In this document: positions 1-8,211 of the stretch, one piece after another | Layout of the letters: every line of letters starts with the position of its first letter | Numbering within the stretch: the stretch's first letter is position 1 | NCBI GenBank assembly: GCA_017427165.1 | Contig: JAFRTK010000071.1 | Coordinates: 1 to 62,866, forward strand | Direction of reading: 5' to 3' | Length of the DNA stretch: 62,866 bases | From: Clostridia bacterium | GTDB taxonomy: Bacteria > Bacillota > Clostridia > Christensenellales > Aristaeellaceae | Notes under the pieces: generated by a model | Databases searched by the model: none | What the model was told of the DNA's origin: nothing | What the model saw: the letters and a program-made list of their open reading frames with translations, nothing else | Made by a program: the position numbers and the translations under genes

Positions 1-1104
1 AATGGCCGGCAGCTCAAGCAGATGTCCAAGTCCGGCACTACCGCCACCTTCCTCTACAATGCGGAAGGACTGCGGATCCGAAAAACGGTGGGCAGCACGG
101 TGACGAACTACACGCTGCACGGAAGCCGACTGGTGCACATGGTCCGGGGGAGCACAGCATTGCACTTCTTCTATGATGCGCAGAACCGGCCGGCGATCGT
201 GGACTATGCGGGAACGAAGTACGCGTATGTGTACAGCCTGCAGGGAGACGTACTGGGGCTGGTGAACAGTTCGGGAACCGAGGTCGTCAGATACGTCTAT
301 GACGCCTGGGGAAAAGTGCTCGCAACAACGGGAACACTGGCATCGACGGTAGGCGCAATCCAGCCGTTCCGGTACCGGGGATACATCTACGATACGGAGA
401 CAGGGCTGTATTACCTGAGAAGCCGGTATTACAACCCTACCTGGGGAAGGTTCCTGAATGCGGACAGTCTGACAAAGGGGAATATATTCGCGTATTGTGA
501 AAATAAACCGATTAACAATAAAGATAGTGACGGCTTATTAACAAGTAATGTGATTCCATTAAGCCCAGAATTTATTGACAACTCATATTTCTATAAAGTT
601 GTAAAGCCCAGAATACTCTCTTTTGTTGAAAATGCATCTGACTTTTCATATGAGCCAAAGGGATATACAAGAAGAGAAAATAAAAATGGGATTGTTATAC
701 CTGGCTCGATTGCTTGCGGTCATGCCATGTATGAGACCACAGAGGGAACAAGCTATACGATGCCATATCGATACACAGGATTCAAGGGACCTAAGGGCAA
801 ATTAGAATACATTAATGGGAATTTTATTATCCCACTTATAGAAGGAATGGAAGTATATAGTGAAGATATATCACATGTTGGAACACTTATGATATATGAT
901 CTCGGTGCAGGTGAAGAATGGTGCGTGTTTCAGTCTGCTTCTGAAAACTACACCCTTGGGCGTTGTTTATTCGAGGATGATACCGGGCCAAATATTACAG
1001 CACTGATTGATTTTGATAATAGTTGTCATTGGTCATGGTTTACTTATCCACAATATATAAACTATAAAATGTATAATTATAATAAATATATGGGATTGGA
1101 GTGA
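1..1104 (+). CDS. Rhs/YD-repeat protein, C-terminal part with variable tip (5' truncated)
   Basis: The reading frame is open from base 1, so the gene begins outside the window and 367 residues are visible. Up to about residue 155 it shows YD repeats and the Rhs-associated core signature (YDTETGLYYLRSRYYNPTWG at residues 130-149, then RFLNADSL). Family knowledge: these proteins form a shell that encloses a polymorphic C-terminal tip, often a toxin. From about base 480 the DNA turns AT-rich and the protein leaves the Rhs core. This tip of about 200 residues has a conserved-looking cysteine (ACGHAMYE) and an SHVGTLMIYD segment that faintly recalls the His region of NlpC/P60 or papain-like folds, but no DCSG-type cysteine motif is seen. 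Tip function is unassigned. A WG-repeat gene follows with its start codon 3 bases after this stop. Confidence 0.88.
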   Translation, partial: NGRQLKQMSKSGTTATFLYNAEGLRIRKTVGSTVTNYTLHGSRLVHMVRGSTALHFFYDAQNRPAIVDYAGTKYAYVYSLQGDVLGLVNSSGTEVVRYVYDAWGKVLATTGTLASTVGAIQPFRYRGYIYDTETGLYYLRSRYYNPTWGRFLNADSLTKGNIFAYCENKPINNKDSDGLLTSNVIPLSPEFIDNSYFYKVVKPRILSFVENASDFSYEPKGYTRRENKNGIVIPGSIACGHAMYETTEGTSYTMPYRYTGFKGPKGKLEYINGNFIIPLIEGMEVYSEDISHVGTLMIYDLGAGEEWCVFQSASENYTLGRCLFEDDTGPNITALIDFDNSCHWSWFTYPQYINYKMYNYNKYMGLE

Positions 1105-1106
1105 AT

Positions 1107-1922
1107 ATGAAATTGTTTTATAAAAACGTAAGAATCATTCTTCTTTTGCTTTCTGCCATATTCATTCATGCTCAGGCAGACGAATCGATCACAGAAAAGC
1201 TTGAAGATCGAGGATATCTGTATGTTAGAGAAACTCATTTGACTTTTTTGTTTGAAGATGAAGAAGGTCATTGTGGATTTATAGATAAAAAGAGTGGCTT
1301 TTTTCAACAGCCGATCTTTGATTCTGTATATGATGAGTTTTCAAATTGTGAATCCGATCCTATTCTGGTACTGGAAAACAACAATTTCTTCTATGTTTCA
1401 AGAGATAGTGGTTTGCAGGTAATTGAACAAAAATTTAACCATGAAAACCCATATATGGAGTTTGTTAATGGCTATGCGGTCATTGATATAACTGATTATT
1501 CAGTCGACAGACCTGATTATTGCTATGTTCTTATTGACTCCTCCGGAAATACAATCACATTTCCGGAATACATATCTCCATATGGCTTTGTTAACGAGAA
1601 AGGATTAGTACGTATCTATCATAGTCAAAGAAAAAAATACGGAATCGGAAATATATATGGAGAAATTATTCTGGAACCAGACTATGAGTGGATACTTGAC
1701 TATACAAACGGATATGCAGCGGTTATGAATGATGGCCTTTGGGGGCATGTTTCTGAAACGGGACAAGTTATGGTTAATCCAATATATAAACTGCCTGGTT
1801 ATGGATATCATCGCGGATATACGTTTAGCGATGATGGGTTTGCAATTATAATATTAGAAGATGGAAATCAAATTAAAATAGACAGCAAAGGGACAATAAT
1901 AGATGATTCGAAAGACCCATAA
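1107..1922 (+). CDS. Exported WG-repeat protein, candidate partner of the Rhs tip
   Basis: This 271-residue protein begins at the ATG at 1107, preceded by GGAG at 1097-1100; an in-frame GTG at 1101 is less well placed. Residues 1-20 form a signal peptide (MKLFYKNVRIILLLLSAIFI, cut near HAQA). The body holds several degenerate WG-type repeats of the form G-hydrophobic-I/V-D-x-x-G followed by P-x-Y/F, for example GFIDKKSG, YGIGNIYGEIILEPDYEWI and LWGHVSETGQVMVNPIYKL. WG repeats are a beta-rich binding fold of varied function. The gene sits 3 bp after the Rhs stop and shares its AT-rich composition, which suggests both arrived together. An immunity or accessory role for the Rhs tip is inference from position only. 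Confidence 0.72.
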   Translation: MKLFYKNVRIILLLLSAIFIHAQADESITEKLEDRGYLYVRETHLTFLFEDEEGHCGFIDKKSGFFQQPIFDSVYDEFSNCESDPILVLENNNFFYVSRDSGLQVIEQKFNHENPYMEFVNGYAVIDITDYSVDRPDYCYVLIDSSGNTITFPEYISPYGFVNEKGLVRIYHSQRKKYGIGNIYGEIILEPDYEWILDYTNGYAAVMNDGLWGHVSETGQVMVNPIYKLPGYGYHRGYTFSDDGFAIIILEDGNQIKIDSKGTIIDDSKDP

Positions 1923-2301
1923 ACAGAGCGTTGAAATCTTTTCTATATACCTTCTTTCTGCTATACGATCACGTTTGTGGACGATTGGATAATAGCCGAC
2001 TAGCTTTAGAACATCGATTTCAGCCTGGGGTCAGACACCCTACCAGACATGTGCCTGGTTTTCCCTTCAATCGTTCTTTATGGAGATCACGATCATAACT
2101 GAAAGATATTTTACGAACAATTGGTTATTGGCCGAACAGGAAAATTAACGGGAGATACAATAATGACCTATCTTTATGATATGCCATGGCAGGAAAACCC
2201 CATACATAATAGCGCCTTTATCCGACATTATTAAAAAAGAACGAACACTATTGAGTACATATACATGCAGAACAAGTCAGACAGGATGTATATAAAATCT
2301 A
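1923..2301. other. AT-rich intergenic stretch with a possible Rhs remnant
   Basis: There is no convincing gene in these 379 bases. Around 2120-2185 the plus strand reads as a short fragment resembling a degenerate YD repeat (GKLTGDTIMTYLYD), as expected for a displaced Rhs cassette. Base composition is like the neighbouring Rhs tip and unlike the two-component genes to the right, so the recombining segment probably extends to about 2300. No clear terminator or promoter is seen. Confidence 0.4.
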
Positions 2302-3618
2302 TCATGGTTTTTCCCGGGGCAGGGTACAGGTGAGAACCAGGCGGGAATCCTCCATAGCGGCATGAATGGTCCCGCCGTGCTTTTCCGCGATGGCGGCCGC
2401 AATGGACAGCCCGATGCCGAAGCCGGACTGTTTTTCCTTGCTGCGGGAGGGATCCGCCCGGTAGAAGCGGAGGAACATCTGATCGCACTGCTCCTTCGTG
2501 AGGGGTGTGTCCACCGTGTTGGAGATGCGGAGTACGGCATTCCGGCTGTCCCGGAAGGCTTCCGCCAGGATGGAGCCGTTTTCCGAGGCATATTTGACCG
2601 CGTTGTCGCACAGGGTGGAGAGCAGCCGCTGCAGGGAAGCCCGGTCACCGGTGACATTCAGGGACGGATCGGCACGGACGGTCATTTCCTTTCCGCTGAA
2701 CTCCGCCATGGCGGTGAAAGGCTCAGCGGTCTCCTCCAGCAGGGAACCGATTGCCACCGTTTCCATTGTGAGGGCGGGATGTTCCTCCTCCATGCGGGAA
2801 AGGTAGACCAGCTCATCCACCAGGCGGCGGAGGGCGGAGGTCTGTTTCTGTGTGCTGCGGACCCAGGGGTTATCCGGGGTTTCCATATTCAGCAGCTCCA
2901 TATTGGTGGAGATGACCGTGAGCGGCGTTTTCAGCTCATGGCTGGCATTGGTGATGAATTCCTTCTGCTGTTCCATATTGCGGATGGTAGGCTCAACCGC
3001 TTTCCGGCTGGCGAGGATCACGATCAGCAGAGCCAGCAGGATTCCGCCCAGGCAGGCAATTCCGGAGATGAGCGCAAGGGTCCGCACAGAGGCCAGGCGG
3101 GTTTCACAGTCCATGATGACAACACGGGAGCGGTTTTCCAGTTCCTGCACGCGGAACAGGTAATCCCCGATATATCCGCTGTCCCTTCCGGCAGCCAGCG
3201 CCTGGCGGACCAGGTCTGCAGCGCTGTCTTCATCCAGAACGGGCATGTTTTCCAGATTCAGGCCGGAAATCTCCTTCCCGGAATTGATCCAGGCAGAGAA
3301 CCAGTTGGTTTCACTGGCCATGTTGCGCGCGTGCCGGCTGCGGAAACCGCCCCATTCATTGCGGAATCCGGGCTCCCGCCGGGATGTGAACCGGCTGTCC
3401 GGTTCCGTACCGGGAACCGGGGGTTCCGGAAGGGGACTTTCGGACGGGACGGAAACCGAGGGAAGCGTATTTTCGGACAATGAAGCCAGCGTGTCGGCCA
3501 GCTCGGCACGCACGCTGATCCAGTTGGCCAGGTTGACGATGCAGACCACCAGTACCATGGCCACGGTGAGGGCCAGGACGGCGATCCGGATAAACCGTTT
3601 CTGCAATTGCCTGATCAT
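2302..3618 (-). CDS. Membrane sensor histidine kinase
   Basis: This 438-residue kinase starts at the ATG at 3616-3618, which overlaps the response-regulator stop by 4 bp (ATGA), indicating translational coupling. Layout: TM1 at about 12-33, an extracytoplasmic region at 34-179 rich in Pro/Ser near the start, TM2 at about 180-203, the HisKA helix with phosphoacceptor His227 in NASHELKTPL, then the ATPase domain with N-box DNAVKYA and G-box GFGIGLSIAAAIAEKHGG. All catalytic motifs look intact. There is no clear HAMP domain; only a short linker joins TM2 to HisKA. It should phosphorylate the regulator encoded just upstream in the same operon. The signal is unknown. Confidence 0.93.
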   Translation of the reverse strand: MIRQLQKRFIRIAVLALTVAMVLVVCIVNLANWISVRAELADTLASLSENTLPSVSVPSESPLPEPPVPGTEPDSRFTSRREPGFRNEWGGFRSRHARNMASETNWFSAWINSGKEISGLNLENMPVLDEDSAADLVRQALAAGRDSGYIGDYLFRVQELENRSRVVIMDCETRLASVRTLALISGIACLGGILLALLIVILASRKAVEPTIRNMEQQKEFITNASHELKTPLTVISTNMELLNMETPDNPWVRSTQKQTSALRRLVDELVYLSRMEEEHPALTMETVAIGSLLEETAEPFTAMAEFSGKEMTVRADPSLNVTGDRASLQRLLSTLCDNAVKYASENGSILAEAFRDSRNAVLRISNTVDTPLTKEQCDQMFLRFYRADPSRSKEKQSGFGIGLSIAAAIAEKHGGTIHAAMEDSRLVLTCTLPREKP

Positions 3619-4289
3619 GATTTCTTCTCCAGTGAGTAGCCGGTTCCGCGGTGAACCCGGATTTCCGTGGCGGAGGCGAGCTCCGCGAGTTTTTTGCGCA
3701 GCTGGGAGATGTTGACCCATACGACATTGATTTCCGCCTCGGCATCCCAGCCCCAGACCTTATCCATGAGCTGCTGGACGGAGAACAGCAGATGCGGGTT
3801 CTCCATGAACAGCTCCATGAGCTGGTAGGCTTTCCCGGTGAGGCGGACGGAACGGCCACCGCAGGAAAGCTCGCAGCTGCCCTTATCCAGGGTGAGGTCC
3901 TCAAAGCGGAGGGTATCCGGCACGTAGTTTTCCCGGCGCCGCAGCATAGCCCGGACGCGGGCCAGAAGCTCGCCGGCGTTGAAGGGCTTCGGCAGGTAAT
4001 CATCCGCCCCGGCATCCAGCCCGGTGATCCGGTCCTCGAACGCGTCCCGGGCGGTGAGCAGCATACAGGGCACATTGCTCCCGGAGGCACGGATCTTCTT
4101 CAGGGCTTCCACCCCGTCCATCTCCGGCATCATCCAGTCCATGATGATGCCGTCATAGTTTTCCGCGGCGGCATAATCCACGGCCTCAGCACCGTCGAAG
4201 ACAACGTCCACCACATAGCCGGAACGTTCCAGCAATGCTTTGACCGCCGCGGACAGGTCACGGTCATCCTCCGCAAATAACAGCCTCAT
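3615..4289 (-). CDS. OmpR/PhoB-family response regulator
   Basis: This 224-residue protein starts at the ATG at 4287-4289, directly behind a CGGAGG ribosome site; an upstream in-frame ATG would add ten non-conserved residues. The receiver domain (about 1-115) has the acidic pair E7/D8-D9, phosphoacceptor Asp51 in IIMDWMMPEMDG, the LLTAR switch threonine and the conserved Lys in YLPKPF. The C-terminal winged helix (about 125-224) carries LTGKAYQLMELF and ends with the usual RGTGYSLE. It is a DNA-binding transcription factor controlled by the adjacent kinase. A 12-bp palindrome lies just ahead of its ribosome site. Confidence 0.94.
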   Translation of the reverse strand: MRLLFAEDDRDLSAAVKALLERSGYVVDVVFDGAEAVDYAAAENYDGIIMDWMMPEMDGVEALKKIRASGSNVPCMLLTARDAFEDRITGLDAGADDYLPKPFNAGELLARVRAMLRRRENYVPDTLRFEDLTLDKGSCELSCGGRSVRLTGKAYQLMELFMENPHLLFSVQQLMDKVWGWDAEAEINVVWVNISQLRKKLAELASATEIRVHRGTGYSLEKKS

Positions 4290-4300
4290 CCATACCTCCG

Positions 4301-4312
4301 GCCCGATCGGGC
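4301..4312. promoter_or_regulatory. 12-bp GC palindrome in the regulator leader
   Basis: GCCCGATCGGGC is a perfect 12-bp palindrome immediately upstream of the regulator's ribosome binding site. It could be an operator or an mRNA hairpin hiding the leader. Only the symmetry is seen; function is inferred. Confidence 0.3.
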
Positions 4313-4370
4313 ATTCCACAGCAACACACAGGAAGGGTTATTTTTATGGAATTCTTTCTCTGCCGCAGAG

Positions 4371-4420
4371 AAAAAATCCTCCCTTACCGCATCCGACAGG
4401 ATGATTGTAAGAGAGGTTTT
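4371..4420 (-). terminator. Intrinsic terminator of the ior-ligase operon
   Basis: On the minus strand CCTCTCTTAC pairs with GTAAGGGAGG (one mismatch), enclosing a smaller CATCC/GGATG stem, and is followed by a six-T run. It lies just after the ligase stop and before the two-component operon, so it separates the two units. Confidence 0.7.
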
Positions 4421-4451
4421 TAAAATGAACCTAAAACGCGGGAAATAACGA

Positions 4452-5687
4452 TCAGTCGTACCGTTCGTCGATGACGCGCTTGGTTTTTTTCTCACTGCGG
4501 GGCAGAAGGCCGTTTTCCACAACCTTGACGATCGGGGTGAAGCCGATGACACTCTTGACCTTTCCGGCAATGCGGTTGGCCAGGTCCTGGAAGTCCACGG
4601 AGCCGTTGGTCTCGACATAGATCCGCATGGTATCCTTGCCGTCCAGGTGGGAGATGCGGATCTGGTATTCGCTGGAAGCCTCGGGGAAGGACTGGAGGAT
4701 TTCCTCGATCTGGCTCGGGAAGACGTTAACGCCCTTGATCTTCATCATGTCGTCGGTGCGGCCCATAATGGTATCCAGGCGGGGATGTTTGCTTCCGCAG
4801 GGGCATTCGCCGGGGATGATGCGGGAAAGGTCGTGGGTACGGTACCGGATGAGCGGTGCGCCCTCCTTGACCAGGGTGGTGATGACGATCTCACCCATTT
4901 CCCCGTCGGGAACAGGCTTCAGGGTATGCGGATCGATGATTTCGATGTAGAGGTAGTCATCCCAGTAGTGCATGCCGGTGTTGTACTTGCAGTTGATGCC
5001 GATGCCGGGGCCGTAGATTTCCGTGAGGCCGTAGATATCGTAGAGCTCGATGCCCAGGGATTCCGCGATGCGGGTGCGCATTTTTTCGCTCCAGCGTTCG
5101 GAACCGATGACGCCCTTCTTCAGGTGGATCTTGTCCTTCAGGCCGCGCTTTTCAATTTCCTCGGAGAGGAGCAGCGCGTAGGAGGAGGTGGAGCAGAGCA
5201 CGGTGGAACCCATGTCCTGCATCATCTGCAGCTGTTTTTCCGTGTTGCCGGGGCCCATCGGGATGACCATGGCGCCCAGGCGCTCCGCACCGGCCTGGAA
5301 GCCGATGCCGGCGGTCCAGAGGCCGTAGCCGGGCGTGATCTGGATGCGGTCCATGTTCGTGATGCCGGCATACTCATAGCAGCGGGCGAACATGATGGCC
5401 CAGTCCTCCACATCCTTCGCGGTGTAGGGGATGATGACGGGCAGGCCGGTGGTGCCCGAGGAGGAATGGATGCGGACAATCTGATCCTCCGGAGCGGTCA
5501 TCAGGCCAAGGGGATAGGCTTCCCGCAGGTCATTCTTCTCGGAGAAAGGCAGGGATTCGAACTCCTCCGGAGAGGAGACGCCGGTGATGCCGGCATCTTC
5601 CAGCTTGCGGCCGTAGAAATTCTTCGCGGCGCGCAGCGCTGAAATCTGCTTGTTGACCAGCTCCAGCTGGGATTCGGAAATACGCAT
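4452..5687 (-). CDS. Phenylacetate-CoA ligase-like AMP-forming aryl-CoA ligase
   Basis: The 411-residue protein belongs to the PaaK branch of the ANL adenylate-forming enzymes. It shows the P-loop SSSGTTGLPVIIPY, the adenylation motif YDIYGLTEIYGPG, and a C-terminal hinge and lid domain beginning near GRTDDMMKIKGVNVFPSQIE. Length and motif order are normal. The start is preceded by AAGGAA. It follows iorB by 20 bp in the same operon, so it most likely activates or releases arylacetates (phenylacetate, indoleacetate) that the Ior enzyme connects with arylpyruvates. The exact aryl substrate is not readable from sequence. Confidence 0.88.
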   Translation of the reverse strand: MRISESQLELVNKQISALRAAKNFYGRKLEDAGITGVSSPEEFESLPFSEKNDLREAYPLGLMTAPEDQIVRIHSSSGTTGLPVIIPYTAKDVEDWAIMFARCYEYAGITNMDRIQITPGYGLWTAGIGFQAGAERLGAMVIPMGPGNTEKQLQMMQDMGSTVLCSTSSYALLLSEEIEKRGLKDKIHLKKGVIGSERWSEKMRTRIAESLGIELYDIYGLTEIYGPGIGINCKYNTGMHYWDDYLYIEIIDPHTLKPVPDGEMGEIVITTLVKEGAPLIRYRTHDLSRIIPGECPCGSKHPRLDTIMGRTDDMMKIKGVNVFPSQIEEILQSFPEASSEYQIRISHLDGKDTMRIYVETNGSVDFQDLANRIAGKVKSVIGFTPIVKVVENGLLPRSEKKTKRVIDERYD

Positions 5688-5707
5688 GACAGGTTCCTTC
5701 TTTCGTG

Positions 5708-6280
5708 TTATTTTGCCCAGGCCAGGGCCCGGAGATTGAGTTCATGGAATTTCTGCGGGATCCGGGACCGGACGGCGGCTTCCAGGTCCGCCTCATCCAG
5801 CCCCAGCGCACCGCCGCGGACGGCGGCACCGAGCAGGATCAGGTTGAGCACCTTCGGGGAGCCGATTTCCCGCATGGCGCGTTCTGCGTCGATCACGCGG
5901 AGATCGGCCACATGGGCGGACAGGTAATCCAGCATATCCTGCGCCTGGTATTCGGTACCGGACAGGGAAGCGGTGACCGGCATTACCGCCCGGTCGGACA
6001 CGATCATCTGGCCGCCCGGCTTCAGGAAAGGCAGGAGGCGGACCGCCTCCCCGGGCTCAAAGCCGATGATGAGGTCCGCTTCACCGCGGGCAATCATCGG
6101 GGAATAAATGCCATCGCCCATGCGCAGGTGGCTGAACACGCTGCCGCCCCGCTGCGCCATGCCGATGGTTTCCGCGGACATGACGGGGATGTCCCGGGCC
6201 ATTGCCGCAGCGGAAATGAGGCGGGAAGCCAGGACAGTTCCCTGGCCGCCGACACCGCAGAGGATAATATCCTTATGCAC
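5708..6280 (-). CDS. iorB: Indolepyruvate:ferredoxin oxidoreductase, beta subunit
   Basis: This 190-residue gamma-type domain protein opens with the family signature ILCGVGGQGTVLASRLIS and continues with AETIGMAQRGGSVFSHLRMG, both diagnostic of the small subunit of 2-oxoacid:ferredoxin oxidoreductases of the Ior type. The reading frame overlaps the end of iorA by 8 bp, the usual arrangement for a tightly coupled pair. With IorA it forms the enzyme that decarboxylates aryl-pyruvates to aryl-acetyl-CoA while reducing ferredoxin, or runs in reverse. It is full length. Confidence 0.93.
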   Translation of the reverse strand: MHKDIILCGVGGQGTVLASRLISAAAMARDIPVMSAETIGMAQRGGSVFSHLRMGDGIYSPMIARGEADLIIGFEPGEAVRLLPFLKPGGQMIVSDRAVMPVTASLSGTEYQAQDMLDYLSAHVADLRVIDAERAMREIGSPKVLNLILLGAAVRGGALGLDEADLEAAVRSRIPQKFHELNLRALAWAK

Positions 6281-8081
6281 GGGAACTCACCTCCATTGCA
6301 TGGACCGGGCACAGCTGTGCGCACAGGCCACAGCCGGTGCACTGCGCCGGGTCAATGACCGCTTTGCCGCCGGATATGCTGAGCGCGGGGCATCCGATCT
6401 CCCGGATGCACTTTTTGCAGCCGATACACTTTGCGGTATCCACGGCAAGGCAGCCCTGCGACTTCGAGAGCGCGATACAGGGGGAACGGAAGATGACGGC
6501 CTTGACGCCGGGCAGGTCCGCGATTCCGCGAACCGCTTCCACGGCACGGGCATGATCCAGCGGATCCACGGTGACCACTTCCGTGACACCGATACCGCGC
6601 AGGACATTTTCAATGCTTACTTTTTCGACCACATCCCCCATCATGGTGCGGCCGGTGCCGGGATGCGGCTGATGGCCGGTCATCGCGGTGGTGGAGTTAT
6701 CCAGCACCACCAGGGTGAATTCCGCCTGGTTGTAAACGGCATTCACAACACCGGGCAGGGCGGAGGCGAAGAAAGTGGAATCCCCGACAAAGGCGAAGCA
6801 GGTGCGGTCCGCCTCCAGGTGGCGGATGCCCTGGGCGATGCCGAGGCCGGCGCCCATGCACAGGCAGGTGTCCACCATGTCCAGCGGCATGGCGTTGCCG
6901 AGCGTGTAGCAGCCGATATCCCCGCAGAAGATGGTTTTCCGGCCCTTCATAGCCTGCTTGACGGCGTAGAAGGAGGCGCGGTGCGGGCAGCCGGCACAAA
7001 GCACCGGCGGGCGGACCGGCAGGGGAGGTGGAGCCGCCTCGGAAACGGCCGGGAGCGGAACGTCCAGGAAGGACGCGACCGCGGCGGCAACGCTGTCCCG
7101 GGTGTTTTCACCGGACAGCGGGATATGGCCGGTCTGTTTTCCGAGAATCCGGACAGAAAGGCCGTACTTTCCGCAGATATAGATGAGCGCCCGCTCAATG
7201 ACGGGATCCAGCTCCTCGACACAGAGCACCTCATCCAGGCCGGAGAGGAACTCAACGGCTTTCTTTTCCGGGAACGGGAAGGGCGTCGCGACCTTCAGCA
7301 CCCGGCATTTGCCGAGCTTTTCCCGGGCTTCCATCACATAGGTCCAGCTGATGCCGCCGGTGGCGATGCCCTTCCGGCAGGCCGGATCGCCGGACTCAAT
7401 CCGGTTGGGGGCATAATCCGACAGGACATCGGAAAGCGCGGCGTTGCGCTCCTCAATTTTGCGGTGGCTGGCAAAGGAAAGGCGCGGGAAAATGACCCAG
7501 CGGGCCGGATCGCGGACAAACCCGTCCGGCGTGTGGGTTTCGTACTCTTCCGCATCCAGCACGCGGATGGAAGCATAGCCATGGGAAACGCGCGTGGTCG
7601 GCCGGAGGAAAACCGGGGTGTGGTATTCCTCGGAAAAGGCGAATGCTTCGCGCATCATATCGTATGCTTCCTGCGCGGTGGAAGGATCGAAAACGGGCAC
7701 CTTGGAGAAGGACGCAAAGCTGCGGGTATCCTGCTCGGTCTGGGAGGAGATGGGGCCGGGATCGTCCGCAACGAGGACAACCAGGCCGCCTTTTACTCCG
7801 ATATACTCCAGGCACATCAGTGGATCGGACGCCACGTTGAGGCCCATCTGCTTCATGGTGACGAGCGCCCGGGCACCGGCATAGGACGTGCCGGCAGCCA
7901 CTTCCATGGCGGTTTTTTCATTAACGGACCATTCCACATAGACGGAATCGCCGCGGTTTTTGGCAACGGTTTCCAGAACCTCGGTCGAGGGGGTGCCGGG
8001 ATAGCCGCAGACCAGGTTGACCCCGGCCGCAAGCGCCCCCATCGCGATGGCTTCATTCCCCATCAGAAAGGCGGTATGCAT
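6273..8081 (-). CDS. iorA: Indolepyruvate:ferredoxin oxidoreductase, alpha subunit
   Basis: The 602-residue subunit starts at an ATG behind GAAGGAG. The N-terminal pyrimidine-binding domain carries GYPGTPSTEVLE. A central thiamine-diphosphate domain contains GDIGCYTLG, GAGLGIAQG and FVGDSTFFASALPGVVNA, plus LDNSTTAMTGHQPHPG. The C-terminal ferredoxin domain has two cysteine clusters (CIGCKKC with a later Cys, and CTGCGLCAQLC) for [4Fe-4S] centres. It converts indole-, phenyl- or hydroxyphenyl-pyruvate plus CoA to the aryl-acetyl-CoA, CO2 and reduced ferredoxin. It is first in the operon iorA-iorB-ligase. Confidence 0.95.
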   Translation of the reverse strand: MHTAFLMGNEAIAMGALAAGVNLVCGYPGTPSTEVLETVAKNRGDSVYVEWSVNEKTAMEVAAGTSYAGARALVTMKQMGLNVASDPLMCLEYIGVKGGLVVLVADDPGPISSQTEQDTRSFASFSKVPVFDPSTAQEAYDMMREAFAFSEEYHTPVFLRPTTRVSHGYASIRVLDAEEYETHTPDGFVRDPARWVIFPRLSFASHRKIEERNAALSDVLSDYAPNRIESGDPACRKGIATGGISWTYVMEAREKLGKCRVLKVATPFPFPEKKAVEFLSGLDEVLCVEELDPVIERALIYICGKYGLSVRILGKQTGHIPLSGENTRDSVAAAVASFLDVPLPAVSEAAPPPLPVRPPVLCAGCPHRASFYAVKQAMKGRKTIFCGDIGCYTLGNAMPLDMVDTCLCMGAGLGIAQGIRHLEADRTCFAFVGDSTFFASALPGVVNAVYNQAEFTLVVLDNSTTAMTGHQPHPGTGRTMMGDVVEKVSIENVLRGIGVTEVVTVDPLDHARAVEAVRGIADLPGVKAVIFRSPCIALSKSQGCLAVDTAKCIGCKKCIREIGCPALSISGGKAVIDPAQCTGCGLCAQLCPVHAMEVSSRA

Positions 8082-8112
8082 ACGTTCACTCCTTCAGGAA
8101 TCTCTGTGCAGA

Positions 8113-8141
8113 AGCATAGCACAAAACCGCCCAAATGAGAA
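8113..8141 (-). promoter_or_regulatory. Possible iorA promoter
   Basis: On the minus strand TTCTCA, 17 bp, then TATGCT precede iorA by about 30 bp. The -35 box is weak. Confidence 0.35.
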
Positions 8142-8153
8142 GAAATCCGTCGG

Positions 8154-8193
8154 AAAAAAACAGGAAATATGCCGGCAGCAGCTGCCGGCATAT
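8154..8193 (-). terminator. Terminator of the antiporter operon
   Basis: A perfect 12-bp stem (ATATGCCGGCAG with CTGCCGGCATAT, 3-base loop, 8167-8193) is followed on the minus strand by a T-rich tract at 8154-8160. It stands 18 bp after the last antiporter gene. Confidence 0.8.
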
Positions 8194-8211
8194 GAAAGGT
8201 CGGAAACGGGT

